Of a stretch of 64,000 nucleotides of DNA, positions 18,530-27,493 are shown in pieces. Below the pieces are notes generated by a model. That model saw only the letters and a list, made by a program, of their open reading frames with translations. It was not told the DNA's origin and ran no database searches. How positions within the stretch are numbered: the first letter of the stretch is position 1; every line of letters starts with the position of its first letter. Both the position numbers and the translations under genes were made by a program. Origin of the DNA: an uncultured Porphyromonadaceae bacterium (GTDB lineage: Bacteria; Bacteroidota; Bacteroidia; Bacteroidales; Muribaculaceae); assembly GCA_947573485.1 (NCBI GenBank), contig CANPGB010000010.1:43243-107242 (forward strand). Reading direction: 5' to 3'.

Positions 18530-20254
18530 TCAGAGTGCGGTGTCTTTCTCCATGGCCCAGCCTAATGCGTTGGCAAACATGGTGCGGAAAGCCTCTTGCT
18601 CGAAGAGGCGGGGGCTGTGGCCGAACTGGAAGTAGACGTTGCGGGCTTTCTTGGCGGGGTTGCTCCACACCACGGGGTGATCGCCCATGCGGATGTCGGA
18701 GGCGGGGCTGTAGCTCTCCTCGTCGACCGATGCTATGACGTGTACATTGGGGCGAGGCGATACATCGTAGGTATACCATTCGTCATCGGGAAGGGTGAAG
18801 CTCGCGGGAACGCCCTGCATAACGGGGTGTATGCTGTCTTCAACGGCAACGGTGCCGTCGGCCAGACCGGCTATGTAGTTGCGGAAGGTGATGCCGCCCA
18901 TGAAGTCGGAGAACCACTTCCACAGCCCGAAGCCGTCGAACTCGCCCAAGAGCGTGGCGTGGTGGAAACCGATCCATCCGCCCTTGCCCTCATCGATATA
19001 GCTCTCAAAGGCCTTGACGGCGGCATCGGGCCAGGTGTAGGGCGGGAAGTCGAGCTGCACTACAGTGGCGTAACCGCTGAGAAATTCGTCGGTAATGGGG
19101 TCGGCATTGCGCAGCTCGGTGATAGCCGCGCCGTTCTGTTTTGCATAGTCACGGAGCCACTTCATGGCCTCGGCGGTAAAGGGGCCGTGCTGGCCGCCAC
19201 CCTCGTTGAGCACGAGGATGCGCGCTTTGTTGGGCTTGCCTTTAACCAGTCCTGCCACGGTGCGGGCGAGGGTGAGCTCGCTGTCGTCGCCGTCGTAGTC
19301 CCAGTACATTGCGCCATGCAGGTCATTGTCAATTATGTAATCGCACTTGGCGGCTATCGAGGCCACGTTGTCGAAGCCCATGAGCATCTCGCCGTTTTGG
19401 TCAACAATCATGGGCACTACGGCTATCGAGTCGAAGACAACGGTGCAGCTGTCGGGCACGGCGATAGCCTTGAAGTCGGCACCGCGCATCTTCTCGCCTC
19501 CGCGGCCGTAGAAAGGCATGCCGAGCACGAGTTTGTGTGCCGGTACTCCGGCGGCGATGTGCGCCTTCACGGCACCGTCGGCAGTGAGTTCGGGGGTGTT
19601 GGCCGAGGGGTAGAGTGCCGCGTGGTGCAGCGGGGCGTTGGCCATGTCGTAGGCCATGATGTTCACGAAGTCTACATCACCCATGATGTCGGTGAAGTCG
19701 ATATACTGCGCTCCGGCCGACGATGCAAGCGTTAGCAGTTTGTCGCGCCCGAGAGCCGCGCGGAGGTCGGCCATGAGCTTGGTAAAGTTGGCGCGGTCGC
19801 GCTCCGAGCTCGAGATTCCGGCGTCGGAGCTGCCGGGGTATTCCCAGTCGATGTCTATGCCGTCGAGCCCGAATTCCTCGGCAACGCGGGCGCAGTCGGC
19901 GGCAAAAGCTTGGCGCAGAGAGTCGTTGTCGGCCATTTCGCTGAAGCGGCCGCTGCCCCAGCCGCCAACAGAGAGAGCCACTTTTAGCTCGGGAGCCTCT
20001 TCTTTAAGGGCCACTATGCTGCGCAGGCGCTCCTCGTTGTCGATACGTACGCCGTCGAAAGTGTCGTTCACATGCCCGAAGGCGTAGTTTATGTGAGTAA
20101 CAACTTCGGGGTCGGGCATTACGTCGGACCATGATGTAACGTATGCTACAACTACCTTGCCCTCGGGCTCGGCGCTGTTGTCGGAGGCCTTCGTGCAGGC
20201 CATTGAGAGAGCCGCCAGTGCGGCGGCTGCCAATATCTTTATTGTCTTTTTCAT
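18530..20254 (-). CDS. GH18 chitinase/endo-N-acetylglucosaminidase-type lipoprotein fused to a ThuA-like domain
   Basis: The 574-residue protein starts MKKTIKILAAAALAALSMAC; Cys20 follows a weak lipobox (SMAC), so it is probably a lipoprotein. Residues about 33-335 form a GH18 TIM barrel: YVTSWSD strand, SVGGWGSGRFS, and the catalytic DGIDIDWEYP with Glu138 as proton donor and Asp134/Asp136 intact. Later AYDM and MYWDYDGDD are also family blocks. Residues about 343-574 form a ThuA-like domain (ARILVLNEGGGQHGPF, GGWIGFHHATLLGEF, PVVWSNPAKKARNVYFQFGHSP). GH18 enzymes cut chitin or the chitobiose core of N-glycans. The start overlaps the transporter stop by ATGA. The fusion with ThuA is unusual. 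Confidence 0.9.
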   Translation of the reverse strand: MKKTIKILAAAALAALSMACTKASDNSAEPEGKVVVAYVTSWSDVMPDPEVVTHINYAFGHVNDTFDGVRIDNEERLRSIVALKEEAPELKVALSVGGWGSGRFSEMADNDSLRQAFAADCARVAEEFGLDGIDIDWEYPGSSDAGISSSERDRANFTKLMADLRAALGRDKLLTLASSAGAQYIDFTDIMGDVDFVNIMAYDMANAPLHHAALYPSANTPELTADGAVKAHIAAGVPAHKLVLGMPFYGRGGEKMRGADFKAIAVPDSCTVVFDSIAVVPMIVDQNGEMLMGFDNVASIAAKCDYIIDNDLHGAMYWDYDGDDSELTLARTVAGLVKGKPNKARILVLNEGGGQHGPFTAEAMKWLRDYAKQNGAAITELRNADPITDEFLSGYATVVQLDFPPYTWPDAAVKAFESYIDEGKGGWIGFHHATLLGEFDGFGLWKWFSDFMGGITFRNYIAGLADGTVAVEDSIHPVMQGVPASFTLPDDEWYTYDVSPRPNVHVIASVDEESYSPASDIRMGDHPVVWSNPAKKARNVYFQFGHSPRLFEQEAFRTMFANALGWAMEKDTAL

Positions 20255-21531
20255 TGTATTTTTTCTTTGATACGAGAGCCGCTCAGGGCATAGTGAAGCA
20301 TTACAAGCTCGCAGGCTACCACGAGCCACCACGTCGGGCGCCAACTGCCGCAGACGTCGGCTAAGACACCCTGCAGGAGCGGGAGTATGGCACCGCCCAC
20401 AACACCGGTCATGAAAACGCCCGAGGCTATCGAGGTATATTTGCCTAGGTCTTTCACCGCAAGAGTGAAGATGGCACCCCACATTATTGAGTGGCAGAGC
20501 CCTACAGCCGCCAGGAGCCAGGCGCTGTCGGCGGCAATAGCACCGAGGGTGAGCACGGTGGCCGCGCTTGTTGTTACTGTAAGCTGCGTGCGGGGCGAAA
20601 TCTTGCTCAGGGTGCTCCCCACGAGCCTGCCCACGAGGATACCGCCCCAGTAGAGTGTCGCCAAAAGGGCGGGGGAGGGCAGCGATTGGGCTATGGCATA
20701 CATGGTTATGTTGGCGCCGATGCAAACCTCGGCTCCCACGTAGAAGAATATGGCCACGACACCCAAGGTGAGATGACGGAACGACCACACGCTGCGGCTA
20801 AGTTTCTCGCCGGAAGCCTCGCGCGCCGAGCTTATATCGGGCAAGGCTATCCGGCCTAAAAGTATTGCTATAACGGTGATTACAGCGGCAAGGCAGAGGA
20901 AGGGCACCATAAGCATAGAGGCATCGATACTCTCCATTGAAAGGCCTCCGAACACCACACCGCTCACAAAGTAAGGTGCCGCTGTAGTTCCTATGGCGTT
21001 GGCCGAGCCTCCTATCGCAAGACGCTGCACCGACTGTGTTCCGCGCACATTGCACGACGACAGGTAGGGGTTAAGCACCACCTGGAGCACCGTGGCGCTG
21101 CTTCCGGCTACAAAAGAGCCGCAGAGAAACACAAGGAAAGCCACCGGCAGGCGAAGACTACCCAAACTGATAGCCAAAGCGGGCCATGCGGCCGCGCCCC
21201 ATGCCGAGGCAAAGAAGAGCATAAGCCCCACGGCCATCATGGCGAGGCCGCGTACGAGGGTGCCGCGGTAGCCGTAGCTGTTTACCCACCGCGAACCCAT
21301 GGTGCCGCACACGGGGTAGGCGAGGAACCATGAGAAGGTGATAAGGGTGGCGAAAGTATTTTTCATGGCACCCATCTCGCCTAAGAATGTCTCTTTGAGA
21401 GGAGCCTGGAACTGCGTGTTGACCGTCGTAAGGAAGCCCACAATGAAGAAGAGGAACACCATTGTGAGGAAGGCTCCCGTGTAATTTACCTCAGCCTCAG
21501 CGCGGGCTGCAGTACATGTGTTCTTGCTCAT
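20251..21531 (-). CDS. nagP: FucP/NagP-type sugar MFS transporter
   Basis: The 426-residue inner-membrane protein has about 12 predicted helices. Blocks such as NYTGAFLTMVFLFFIVGFLT, FQAPLKETFL, FLAYPVCGTMGSRWVNSYGYRG and CGSFVAGSSATVLQVVLNPYL place it in the FHS (FucP) branch of the MFS, which contains fucose, glucose and N-acetylglucosamine (NagP) proton symporters. Between an amino-sugar deaminase/kinase pair and a GH18 enzyme, GlcNAc or GlcN import is the natural guess; the symbol is given on that basis. Both ends overlap neighbours by four bases (ATGA), so it is translated from a tightly coupled polycistronic message. Confidence 0.88.
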   Translation of the reverse strand: MSKNTCTAARAEAEVNYTGAFLTMVFLFFIVGFLTTVNTQFQAPLKETFLGEMGAMKNTFATLITFSWFLAYPVCGTMGSRWVNSYGYRGTLVRGLAMMAVGLMLFFASAWGAAAWPALAISLGSLRLPVAFLVFLCGSFVAGSSATVLQVVLNPYLSSCNVRGTQSVQRLAIGGSANAIGTTAAPYFVSGVVFGGLSMESIDASMLMVPFLCLAAVITVIAILLGRIALPDISSAREASGEKLSRSVWSFRHLTLGVVAIFFYVGAEVCIGANITMYAIAQSLPSPALLATLYWGGILVGRLVGSTLSKISPRTQLTVTTSAATVLTLGAIAADSAWLLAAVGLCHSIMWGAIFTLAVKDLGKYTSIASGVFMTGVVGGAILPLLQGVLADVCGSWRPTWWLVVACELVMLHYALSGSRIKEKIQ

Positions 21532-22277
21532 GACATTCGCAGTTTTTCGTGGTCAATATCACGCGCCGCCTCGCTGTCGAGCAGAAACTCGCAGTCGGGG
21601 TGCAGCTGGAGAATACTTGCCGGAACATCGGGAGTCACCGGGCCGCACAGCATTTCCTTGACAATAGCCCGCTTGTTGGCGCCCTTGGCTACCAATACAA
21701 TGCGACGGGCACGCATAATGTCGCGCAAGCCTAAGGTCACACCGCCGAGCTCCTCGCCCTCGGGCGTTGATGTCTCGCGGCGGATGCGGCTTTCGAGCGC
21801 CGGATCCATAACGGTTTTCCACGCGCCGCCGCCAAAGGGGCTGCCGGGCTGGTTGAAGCCTAAGTGCCCGTTCTCGCCTAACCCGAGAATCAGCAGCGAT
21901 ATACCACCGCGGCGCCGCAGTTCGGCGGTAAAATCACGGCAGGCTGCCGCGAAGTCGTCGCTGCGGGTAGGCAGCATCAGAAAACGGTCTTCGGTGATGC
22001 CTAACGGGCCGCATATCTCGTTGAGCAGCATGGCATAACATGCACCGGCATACATGCGGTCGACACCCGTTACCTCGTCAAGCCCGAAAAAGGTAAGCTG
22101 CGATACATCGAAGTTTACGCGCTCGTGCATGGCGCACACCTCGCGGTGAATATTACCCGTGGTGCGACCGGTCGAGAGGCCGATAACAGCCTGCGGGCGG
22201 GCGCAAATCTCGTTTACAATGCGTGAGGCGGCAGCTCTGTCGAAGTCGGCCTCGCTTTTAGCTACTGTTATTTTCAT
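21528..22277 (-). CDS. nagB: Glucosamine-6-phosphate deaminase family enzyme
   Basis: The 249-residue cytoplasmic protein belongs to the NagB/6-phosphogluconolactonase superfamily. It shows the phosphate-binding IGLSTGRTTGNIHREV near the start, GLDEVTGVD with the catalytic-base Asp, and GLGENGHLGFNQPGSPF with the ring-opening His. The reaction is glucosamine-6-phosphate to fructose-6-phosphate plus ammonia. The length matches the short, non-allosteric form seen in Bacillus. An oddity is FNQPG where most family members have FNEPG, a Glu to Gln change next to the active site. It lies between a ROK kinase and a transporter with ATGA overlaps on both sides, which supports an amino-sugar role. Confidence 0.85.
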   Translation of the reverse strand: MKITVAKSEADFDRAAASRIVNEICARPQAVIGLSTGRTTGNIHREVCAMHERVNFDVSQLTFFGLDEVTGVDRMYAGACYAMLLNEICGPLGITEDRFLMLPTRSDDFAAACRDFTAELRRRGGISLLILGLGENGHLGFNQPGSPFGGGAWKTVMDPALESRIRRETSTPEGEELGGVTLGLRDIMRARRIVLVAKGANKRAIVKEMLCGPVTPDVPASILQLHPDCEFLLDSEAARDIDHEKLRMS

Positions 22278-23239
22278 GCTTCAGCAAGTATTTTGGCGTT
22301 CTGGGTCATGGCAACGGCGGCAGCGCCGAGAAGCCCGGCATAGGCGGGGTTAAGTTCGGTGATTACTACGCCGTTGGTCACAAAGCGCATGGTGTGCGCG
22401 TGGAGCATCGACTGTATCTTCGCGAACATCCACGGGTCAGAAACTATGCCGCCACCGAGTACCACGGTATCGGGGTCGCTCATGCGCACAAGGTTCATAA
22501 TAAGATTGGCTATTCCGCGCGCGGCGTTCTCTACCAGCACATTGCACAGGCGGTCGCCCTGCTGCGCCAACGCATACACCTTGCGGACATCCACACGCCC
22601 AACGAGGGTATCGATTTCCAAGGCCGTGTCGGGGTATTTCGGGGCGAGCAGACGTGCGCAATAGTCGAAGCCTATGCCCGAAGCGATAGCCTCCACACAG
22701 TCGGTGCGCCCGCAGCCGCAACGCACCCCTGCGCTCACACCCACCTGAGTGTGGCCAACCTCGCCCGCATTGAAATGAGAGCCGGCAATGAGGCGCCCGT
22801 CCGAAACCGTTCCGGCGGCGATACCCGTGCCGATGTTGATGTAAACAAAATTATCGGAATTGCGTCCGTGCCCCCAGCACTGCTCGGCAATGGTGGCGCT
22901 CTTCACATCGTTGGCAAGATAGCAGGGCATGCCGAAAGTATTGTAAATCTCATGGGCGAGGTCCGAGGGGTTGCTGCGGTCGAGGTCTATCTGCAGCCAA
23001 CGCCCCTGGCGTGTGTCTACACGCCCTATGAGCCCTATACCCACCGCGAGAGGCATGCGGTCGCCGGTGCCCACGGTGCGCAGGAAGTCGCCCAGCGACG
23101 CCTTTATGATTTCTATCGCCGAGTGTTGGTTCACATACCCGGTGGTATATCTTTTATGGCTTAGTATCTTGCCCGTGCTGTCCACTTCGCCAATCAGCAG
23201 TTTGGTGCCTCCGAAGTCGAGGCCGAGAAACGTGTGCAT
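22274..23239 (-). CDS. ROK-family sugar kinase, candidate N-acetylglucosamine/glucosamine kinase
   Basis: The 321-residue protein starts with the ATP-binding LDFGGTKLLIGEVD. It has VYINIGTGIAAGTV, the substrate-loop GEVGHTQV, and the ROK zinc site CGCGRTDCVEAIASG, and it ends with VVLGGGIV. The absence of an N-terminal HTH makes it a kinase, not a NagC-type repressor. As the first gene of an operon with nagB, a sugar transporter and a GH18 enzyme, it most likely phosphorylates GlcNAc or GlcN at C6 after import. ROK kinases for glucose or mannose look alike at this level, so the sugar is inferred from context. Its promoter shares an operator-like block with the SusC operon. Confidence 0.88.
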   Translation of the reverse strand: MHTFLGLDFGGTKLLIGEVDSTGKILSHKRYTTGYVNQHSAIEIIKASLGDFLRTVGTGDRMPLAVGIGLIGRVDTRQGRWLQIDLDRSNPSDLAHEIYNTFGMPCYLANDVKSATIAEQCWGHGRNSDNFVYINIGTGIAAGTVSDGRLIAGSHFNAGEVGHTQVGVSAGVRCGCGRTDCVEAIASGIGFDYCARLLAPKYPDTALEIDTLVGRVDVRKVYALAQQGDRLCNVLVENAARGIANLIMNLVRMSDPDTVVLGGGIVSDPWMFAKIQSMLHAHTMRFVTNGVVITELNPAYAGLLGAAAVAMTQNAKILAEA

Positions 23240-23275
23240 ACGCGCTTTGGTTTTTTCGTGGTAATTAAATCACCG

Positions 23276-23327
23276 CAAAATTATCAATACCAAAGCCCGC
23301 AGAGGTTCAATTTATGTCAAAATAGGT
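23276..23327 (-). promoter_or_regulatory. ROK-nagB-transporter-GH18 operon promoter with conserved operator block
   Basis: On the minus strand TAATTTTG (23283-23276) is the -7 box, 36 bases before the kinase ATG. Seventeen bases upstream stands TTGAACCTCT (23310-23301), 5 bases, then ATTTTGAC (23323-23316) preceded by ACC. This matches the SusC promoter block base for base at the conserved positions and in spacing; a CGGGC stretch beside it is also shared. Confidence 0.72.
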
Positions 23328-23483
23328 CGAAAAAATTCAGGAAGTCTCCATATATTGTTCTGAGACAAGCAACCCATCTACAGATAAAAGATGTGAGAGT
23401 GGGTTTTGTGCTTTAAAGCTTTAATTCGTGATGATGCTTCCATGGCACCAATGTTATTTCCACGTTCTCAGATAAGTCTCCAA

Positions 23484-23508
23484 ATTCTGCACCGGCTTGG
23501 TGCAGAAT
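23484..23508 (-). terminator. Perfect hairpin downstream of the hybrid sensor gene
   Basis: ATTCTGCACC and GGTGCAGAAT pair perfectly around a 5-base loop. On the minus strand only TTTG follows, so termination would be weak. It could instead be an operator palindrome; a half-site recurs near 23556. Confidence 0.4.
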
Positions 23509-23615
23509 TATATTAGCCTGATTATTAGTTTTTTTTTGAATTACTGGCCTCGTTCGGTGCAGAAATGCTTTTGCTATTGGTCTCTATCGAACTATCTGAA
23601 CCTCCGTCCTCCACC

Positions 23616-26600
23616 TCACACCTTGCTCGGCGAAATCCCGAACTGCTTCTTGAAGCAGGTGCTGAAGTATTTGGGGTCGGAGAAGCCAACCATGTAGGCC
23701 ACCTCCGATATATTGTGGCGGCGGGTGGCGAGCAGCTCCTTGGCCTTGTTGAGGCGCATGATGCGGATAAACTCGTTGAGCGACTGCCCCGACAGCGATT
23801 TTATCTTGTTGTACACCGAGGTACGGCTCATGCCGAGGTCAGCGCAGAGGTCGCTGACGGAGAACTCCGAGTCGGCCATGTGCGCGTTCACCGACTCCAT
23901 TACCTTCTCCATGAACTGACGGTCGAGCTCGTTGGCGAAATCCTCGTTGGCAGGCTCGCAGTCCTCGGCAAGCACGCGGCGGCTCAGCAGGCGGCGGCTC
24001 TTGATGATATTGCGTATGCGCGCCTTGAGCACGATAATGTCGAAAGGTTTGATAATGTAATCGTCGGCGCGCGCCTCCAGGCCCGCGATAATATCCTCGC
24101 GTCCGGCAAGACCGGTGAGCAGAAGCACGGGTATGTGGCTCGTGGCCATATCGGTTTTTATAAGTCGGCAGAGCTCGTCGCCACGCAGGCGCGGCATCAT
24201 AATATCGGTTATGATAAGGTCGGGGCTCACCTCCCTGACGGCCTCGAGCACCTGCATGGGGTCGGCGAAAGCCTGCACGTCGTATTCCGTGCCAAGCGTT
24301 GATTCAAGATAGGCGAGCATCTCAGGGTTATCTTCCACTATGAAGATGCGGCTGCGGTCCGAGGCCTCGTCGCTTATGTGCAGCTCTCCGCCGCTTGTTC
24401 CGCGCGAGGCACTCCGCGTCGCGGTCTGCTCTTTGCGCATACCCGGCGAGAAAGTGCGCGGCAACACCACGCTGAACACCGTTCCTTTGCCCGGAGCGCT
24501 CTCAAAACTTATAGCACCATGGTGAAGCCGCACAAGCCTGTGGGTGATGAGCAGACCAAGACCCATGCCGGGAGCATCGGAGTCCATGGCCTCGCTCGAG
24601 CGGTGGCGGCGCTTGAAAATATGCCGTGCGTCGGCCCTCGATATGCCTATGCCGGTGTCGGCAACGGTAAGTTTCCAGCGGTTGAAGCGCATAGGCTCGG
24701 CGCCGAGAGTCACACTGCCCTCCGAAGTATATTTAAGGGCGTTGGATATGAGATTGTCTACTATATGGTCGAATTTATCGGGGTCTATCATCACCTGCGG
24801 CATATCTTCAGGCACCTCGCAGCGTATGTCTATGCCCTTGAACACGGCCAGCATGCGGTAGTCTTCCACTTTCATGCGCAGATACTCGCCGATGTCGCAG
24901 CTCTGCACCGTGAGGCCGGGTGCATGCCCCGTGTCACGCCGCAGCTCGAGCATCTGCGAGAGCAGTCCCATGGTCTTGTCGACGCTCGCCCTGACGTGTG
25001 AGAGGCTCGCGCGCGAGCTGTCGCTCAAGCTGTTATCCTGCTCGATGTTGTTGAGCGGCTCCTTGATGAGCGACATGGGCGTGCGTATATCGTGCGCTAT
25101 CGCCGCAAACGACTGTATCTGCCCCTCGATGTGGCGTTCGCGGGCGCGGAGGTGTCGTTGTCTGATTATCAGGGTTATAATACCCGCAGCAAGCACAAGG
25201 TAGAGCACCTTTGCCCACCATGTAAGCCATAGCGGAGGGTCGATGCGTATGTCGAGATCGCGGCTTGCCAGCAGCAGCCCCGTCGAGCGGTCGATAGCGC
25301 GCAAGTGCAGCGTATAGTCGCCCGGTTCGAGCTCGGCGTAGCGCACGGAGTTGGCGCTTCCGGCCTGGATGTAAGCCTTGTCGTGGTTCTCGAGCATATA
25401 CTCGAATCCCGCGCGGTTGGGAGAAGAGAAGTCGATGAGGGCGAAACTTACCTCTATGGAGTTCTGTGAGCTTTTAAGCCGTATGGCGTCGGTGTGGTTG
25501 ATATTCACCGAAAGAGGCGAGCCCTCGGCGCCCGGCTCCACATGGCGGTCGTGCAACTTGAAATCGGTGAGAAGAATATCCGACGACGGGATATTCCCGA
25601 TCTCCTCAGCCGGATTGAACGAATAGCAGCCCTCGGCAGTGCCCAGCACCACTGTGCCGTCGGAGGTGACTATGGCAGCCCCCGGGTTGAACTGCCCGCG
25701 CTCGGCGCCTATATAATAGGTGAAGGTGGTGAGCTTGCCCGTGGCCGGGTTGAGTTTGTAGAGGTCGGTTTCGGTGCTCACCCATATCATGCCCGAAGTG
25801 TCGGGCACAGCTGAATACACCGTGTTCGACGAGAGCCCGTCGGCGGTGGTATACCGGCGTGCCGTACCACGGCGGCGGTCATAATGGATGAGGCCGTCGC
25901 CCGTGGTGCTTATCCACAGCGAGCTGTCGCGGGCCGGTTGTATGGTGCGCACCGGGAAGCGGTGGCGTATCGTCACCGTGTCGAAAGATATTTGCCAACT
26001 GAAGCTGTCGGTGTCCCGGTTATAGCGCCCCACGCCCTTGTTGCCTCCGAAAAGCATGCTCCCGTCGAGGTCGGGTGTTATCGAGGCTATGCAATCTTCA
26101 TCGTAGCAGCGGGTGATGCCGGTGGCAGGGGTGTAGCGGCCCAGCCTGCCGTTTATGCCGCCTATCCACACATCGCCGTAGCTGTCGGTGCGCGTTACAA
26201 ACACATACTCCGTCATGGCTGTGTCGCCGGGTGTAAAGTGGCGTGAGGTGCCCGTCGCGGGGTCGATAATACTCACGCCGTCGCCGTAGGTTCCTGCCCA
26301 TATGCGCCCCTGCCTGTCGGCGCTCACGGCCAGCACAACATTGGCAACATAGTTGTTGCGGCGCATATACTGCCGCCAGCGGCCGGTGCGGCGGTCGTAG
26401 CTGCTCAGACCGTTGTCGGTGCCGAACCACAACACAGAGTCGGGGGCCTCGTATATAACGTTAACATAATCGGAGCCGAGCGAAGGTGTTCCTTCGCCAC
26501 GGGCGCGGTAAGAGCGCACCGAGCGGCTCGTCGGGGGTATGTAGTTCAAGCCTTTGTGACTTGTGGCTATCCATATGCCGTTGTTGCGGTCGGTGTGTAC

Positions 26601-27488
26601 GTCGGTCACCGTATTGCCCGAAAGGGCGCGGTCGGGCGTGTCATCTTCATGATAGTGGTCGATAAGAGCCTCGCTGTCGGAGTCTATGCGGAACACCCCG
26701 GCACCGTCGATGCCGGCAAGAATATTCCCCTCCGCTGTGGCTACAAGTGCGTTCACGGGTATGGCCGGGATGTAAGGCAGAATATGCAGCTGGCTCCCGG
26801 GCCTACGGGTGTCGTAAGTGTACACACCGCGGCTGAATGTGCCTATGAAAAGTTTAGGTCCCGACATTTCGAGCGACTTCACATACATGCCCTCGCTGCC
26901 TTTGAGAAGGCGCGGAGTAATACCTTCTTTTACGAGTTGGAACACCCCGCGGTCGGTGCCTGCGAAGTAGCCGCCATTACCGTCGGGGCAGATTGCGTTA
27001 ACCAGCACGCCGGGTAGCCACGCCTGGCGCGGCTCTCCCCCGGGGCGGGATGCCCACGCACCGTTGTCGGTGCCCACAACTATGGTGCTGTCGGCGCCGA
27101 AAGCAAAGTGGTAGATGCGCAACTCGGGGCGCCGGGTAAAAGCCAGTTCCTTGACGAAGCTGTCTGAAATATTGTCGTAGCGGTACAGCACTCCCGATTT
27201 AAGCGCCACCCACAGCTGACCGCCGGGCGACCGAAGCATCGACGTCGCCGAGAGAATATGGTCGTTCGATTCCTGTTGGTCGGTGAGAGGGTAGTGCTTC
27301 ATGTTGTGACCGTCGTAGCGGTCAAGGCCGTAATTGGTGTAAATCCATATGAAGCCGTCGTTGTCTTCTTCTATTTCATACACCTGACGGCTGGCAAGAC
27401 CGTCGCTCACATTTATATGACGAACCCCTGCGGCATGGAGTGCTACAGTGGCGCTAAGCAGAAGGAACAGGACAAATAGATGTTTCAC
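23616..27488 (-). CDS. Hybrid two-component sensor/regulator with reg_prop propeller (classical HTCS)
   Basis: The 1290-residue protein, counted from GTG at 27488, has a signal peptide (KHLFVLFLLLSATVALHAAG). Two seven-bladed reg_prop propellers cover about 20-640 (repeats like GLASRQVYEIEEDNDGFIWI and NGIWIATSHKGLNY), then a Y_Y_Y domain (about 680-750) and a transmembrane helix (about 754-776). HisKA has His799 (IAHDIRTP), the ATPase has Asn913, the receiver has Asp1095 (ITDIMMP) and Lys1147, and an AraC HTH ends the protein. A start 17 codons upstream is possible, but it lies beyond the predicted promoter. Such sensors bind oligosaccharides of the target glycan and activate the local locus; here the two amino-sugar operons are the likely targets. 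Confidence 0.94.
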   Translation of the reverse strand: MKHLFVLFLLLSATVALHAAGVRHINVSDGLASRQVYEIEEDNDGFIWIYTNYGLDRYDGHNMKHYPLTDQQESNDHILSATSMLRSPGGQLWVALKSGVLYRYDNISDSFVKELAFTRRPELRIYHFAFGADSTIVVGTDNGAWASRPGGEPRQAWLPGVLVNAICPDGNGGYFAGTDRGVFQLVKEGITPRLLKGSEGMYVKSLEMSGPKLFIGTFSRGVYTYDTRRPGSQLHILPYIPAIPVNALVATAEGNILAGIDGAGVFRIDSDSEALIDHYHEDDTPDRALSGNTVTDVHTDRNNGIWIATSHKGLNYIPPTSRSVRSYRARGEGTPSLGSDYVNVIYEAPDSVLWFGTDNGLSSYDRRTGRWRQYMRRNNYVANVVLAVSADRQGRIWAGTYGDGVSIIDPATGTSRHFTPGDTAMTEYVFVTRTDSYGDVWIGGINGRLGRYTPATGITRCYDEDCIASITPDLDGSMLFGGNKGVGRYNRDTDSFSWQISFDTVTIRHRFPVRTIQPARDSSLWISTTGDGLIHYDRRRGTARRYTTADGLSSNTVYSAVPDTSGMIWVSTETDLYKLNPATGKLTTFTYYIGAERGQFNPGAAIVTSDGTVVLGTAEGCYSFNPAEEIGNIPSSDILLTDFKLHDRHVEPGAEGSPLSVNINHTDAIRLKSSQNSIEVSFALIDFSSPNRAGFEYMLENHDKAYIQAGSANSVRYAELEPGDYTLHLRAIDRSTGLLLASRDLDIRIDPPLWLTWWAKVLYLVLAAGIITLIIRQRHLRARERHIEGQIQSFAAIAHDIRTPMSLIKEPLNNIEQDNSLSDSSRASLSHVRASVDKTMGLLSQMLELRRDTGHAPGLTVQSCDIGEYLRMKVEDYRMLAVFKGIDIRCEVPEDMPQVMIDPDKFDHIVDNLISNALKYTSEGSVTLGAEPMRFNRWKLTVADTGIGISRADARHIFKRRHRSSEAMDSDAPGMGLGLLITHRLVRLHHGAISFESAPGKGTVFSVVLPRTFSPGMRKEQTATRSASRGTSGGELHISDEASDRSRIFIVEDNPEMLAYLESTLGTEYDVQAFADPMQVLEAVREVSPDLIITDIMMPRLRGDELCRLIKTDMATSHIPVLLLTGLAGREDIIAGLEARADDYIIKPFDIIVLKARIRNIIKSRRLLSRRVLAEDCEPANEDFANELDRQFMEKVMESVNAHMADSEFSVSDLCADLGMSRTSVYNKIKSLSGQSLNEFIRIMRLNKAKELLATRRHNISEVAYMVGFSDPKYFSTCFKKQFGISPSKV

Positions 27489-27493
27489 GGCGG

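Larger units (their letters stand above)
23240..23615. other. Intergenic region between the hybrid sensor and the ROK operon
   Basis: These 376 bases hold the ROK operon promoter (23276-23327) and a perfect hairpin (23484-23508). A third copy of the half-site GGTGCAGAA occurs near 23556. No convincing coding sequence is seen; the region is AT-rich with a run of nine T at about 23529. Confidence 0.6.

Noticed and set aside
20255..20788. A 178-codon extension of the GH18 frame into the transporter gene
   Set aside because: The extension is out of frame with the transporter and reads as low-complexity Arg/His/Cys-rich sequence. The lipoprotein signal at 20254 with ATGA overlap is the real start.
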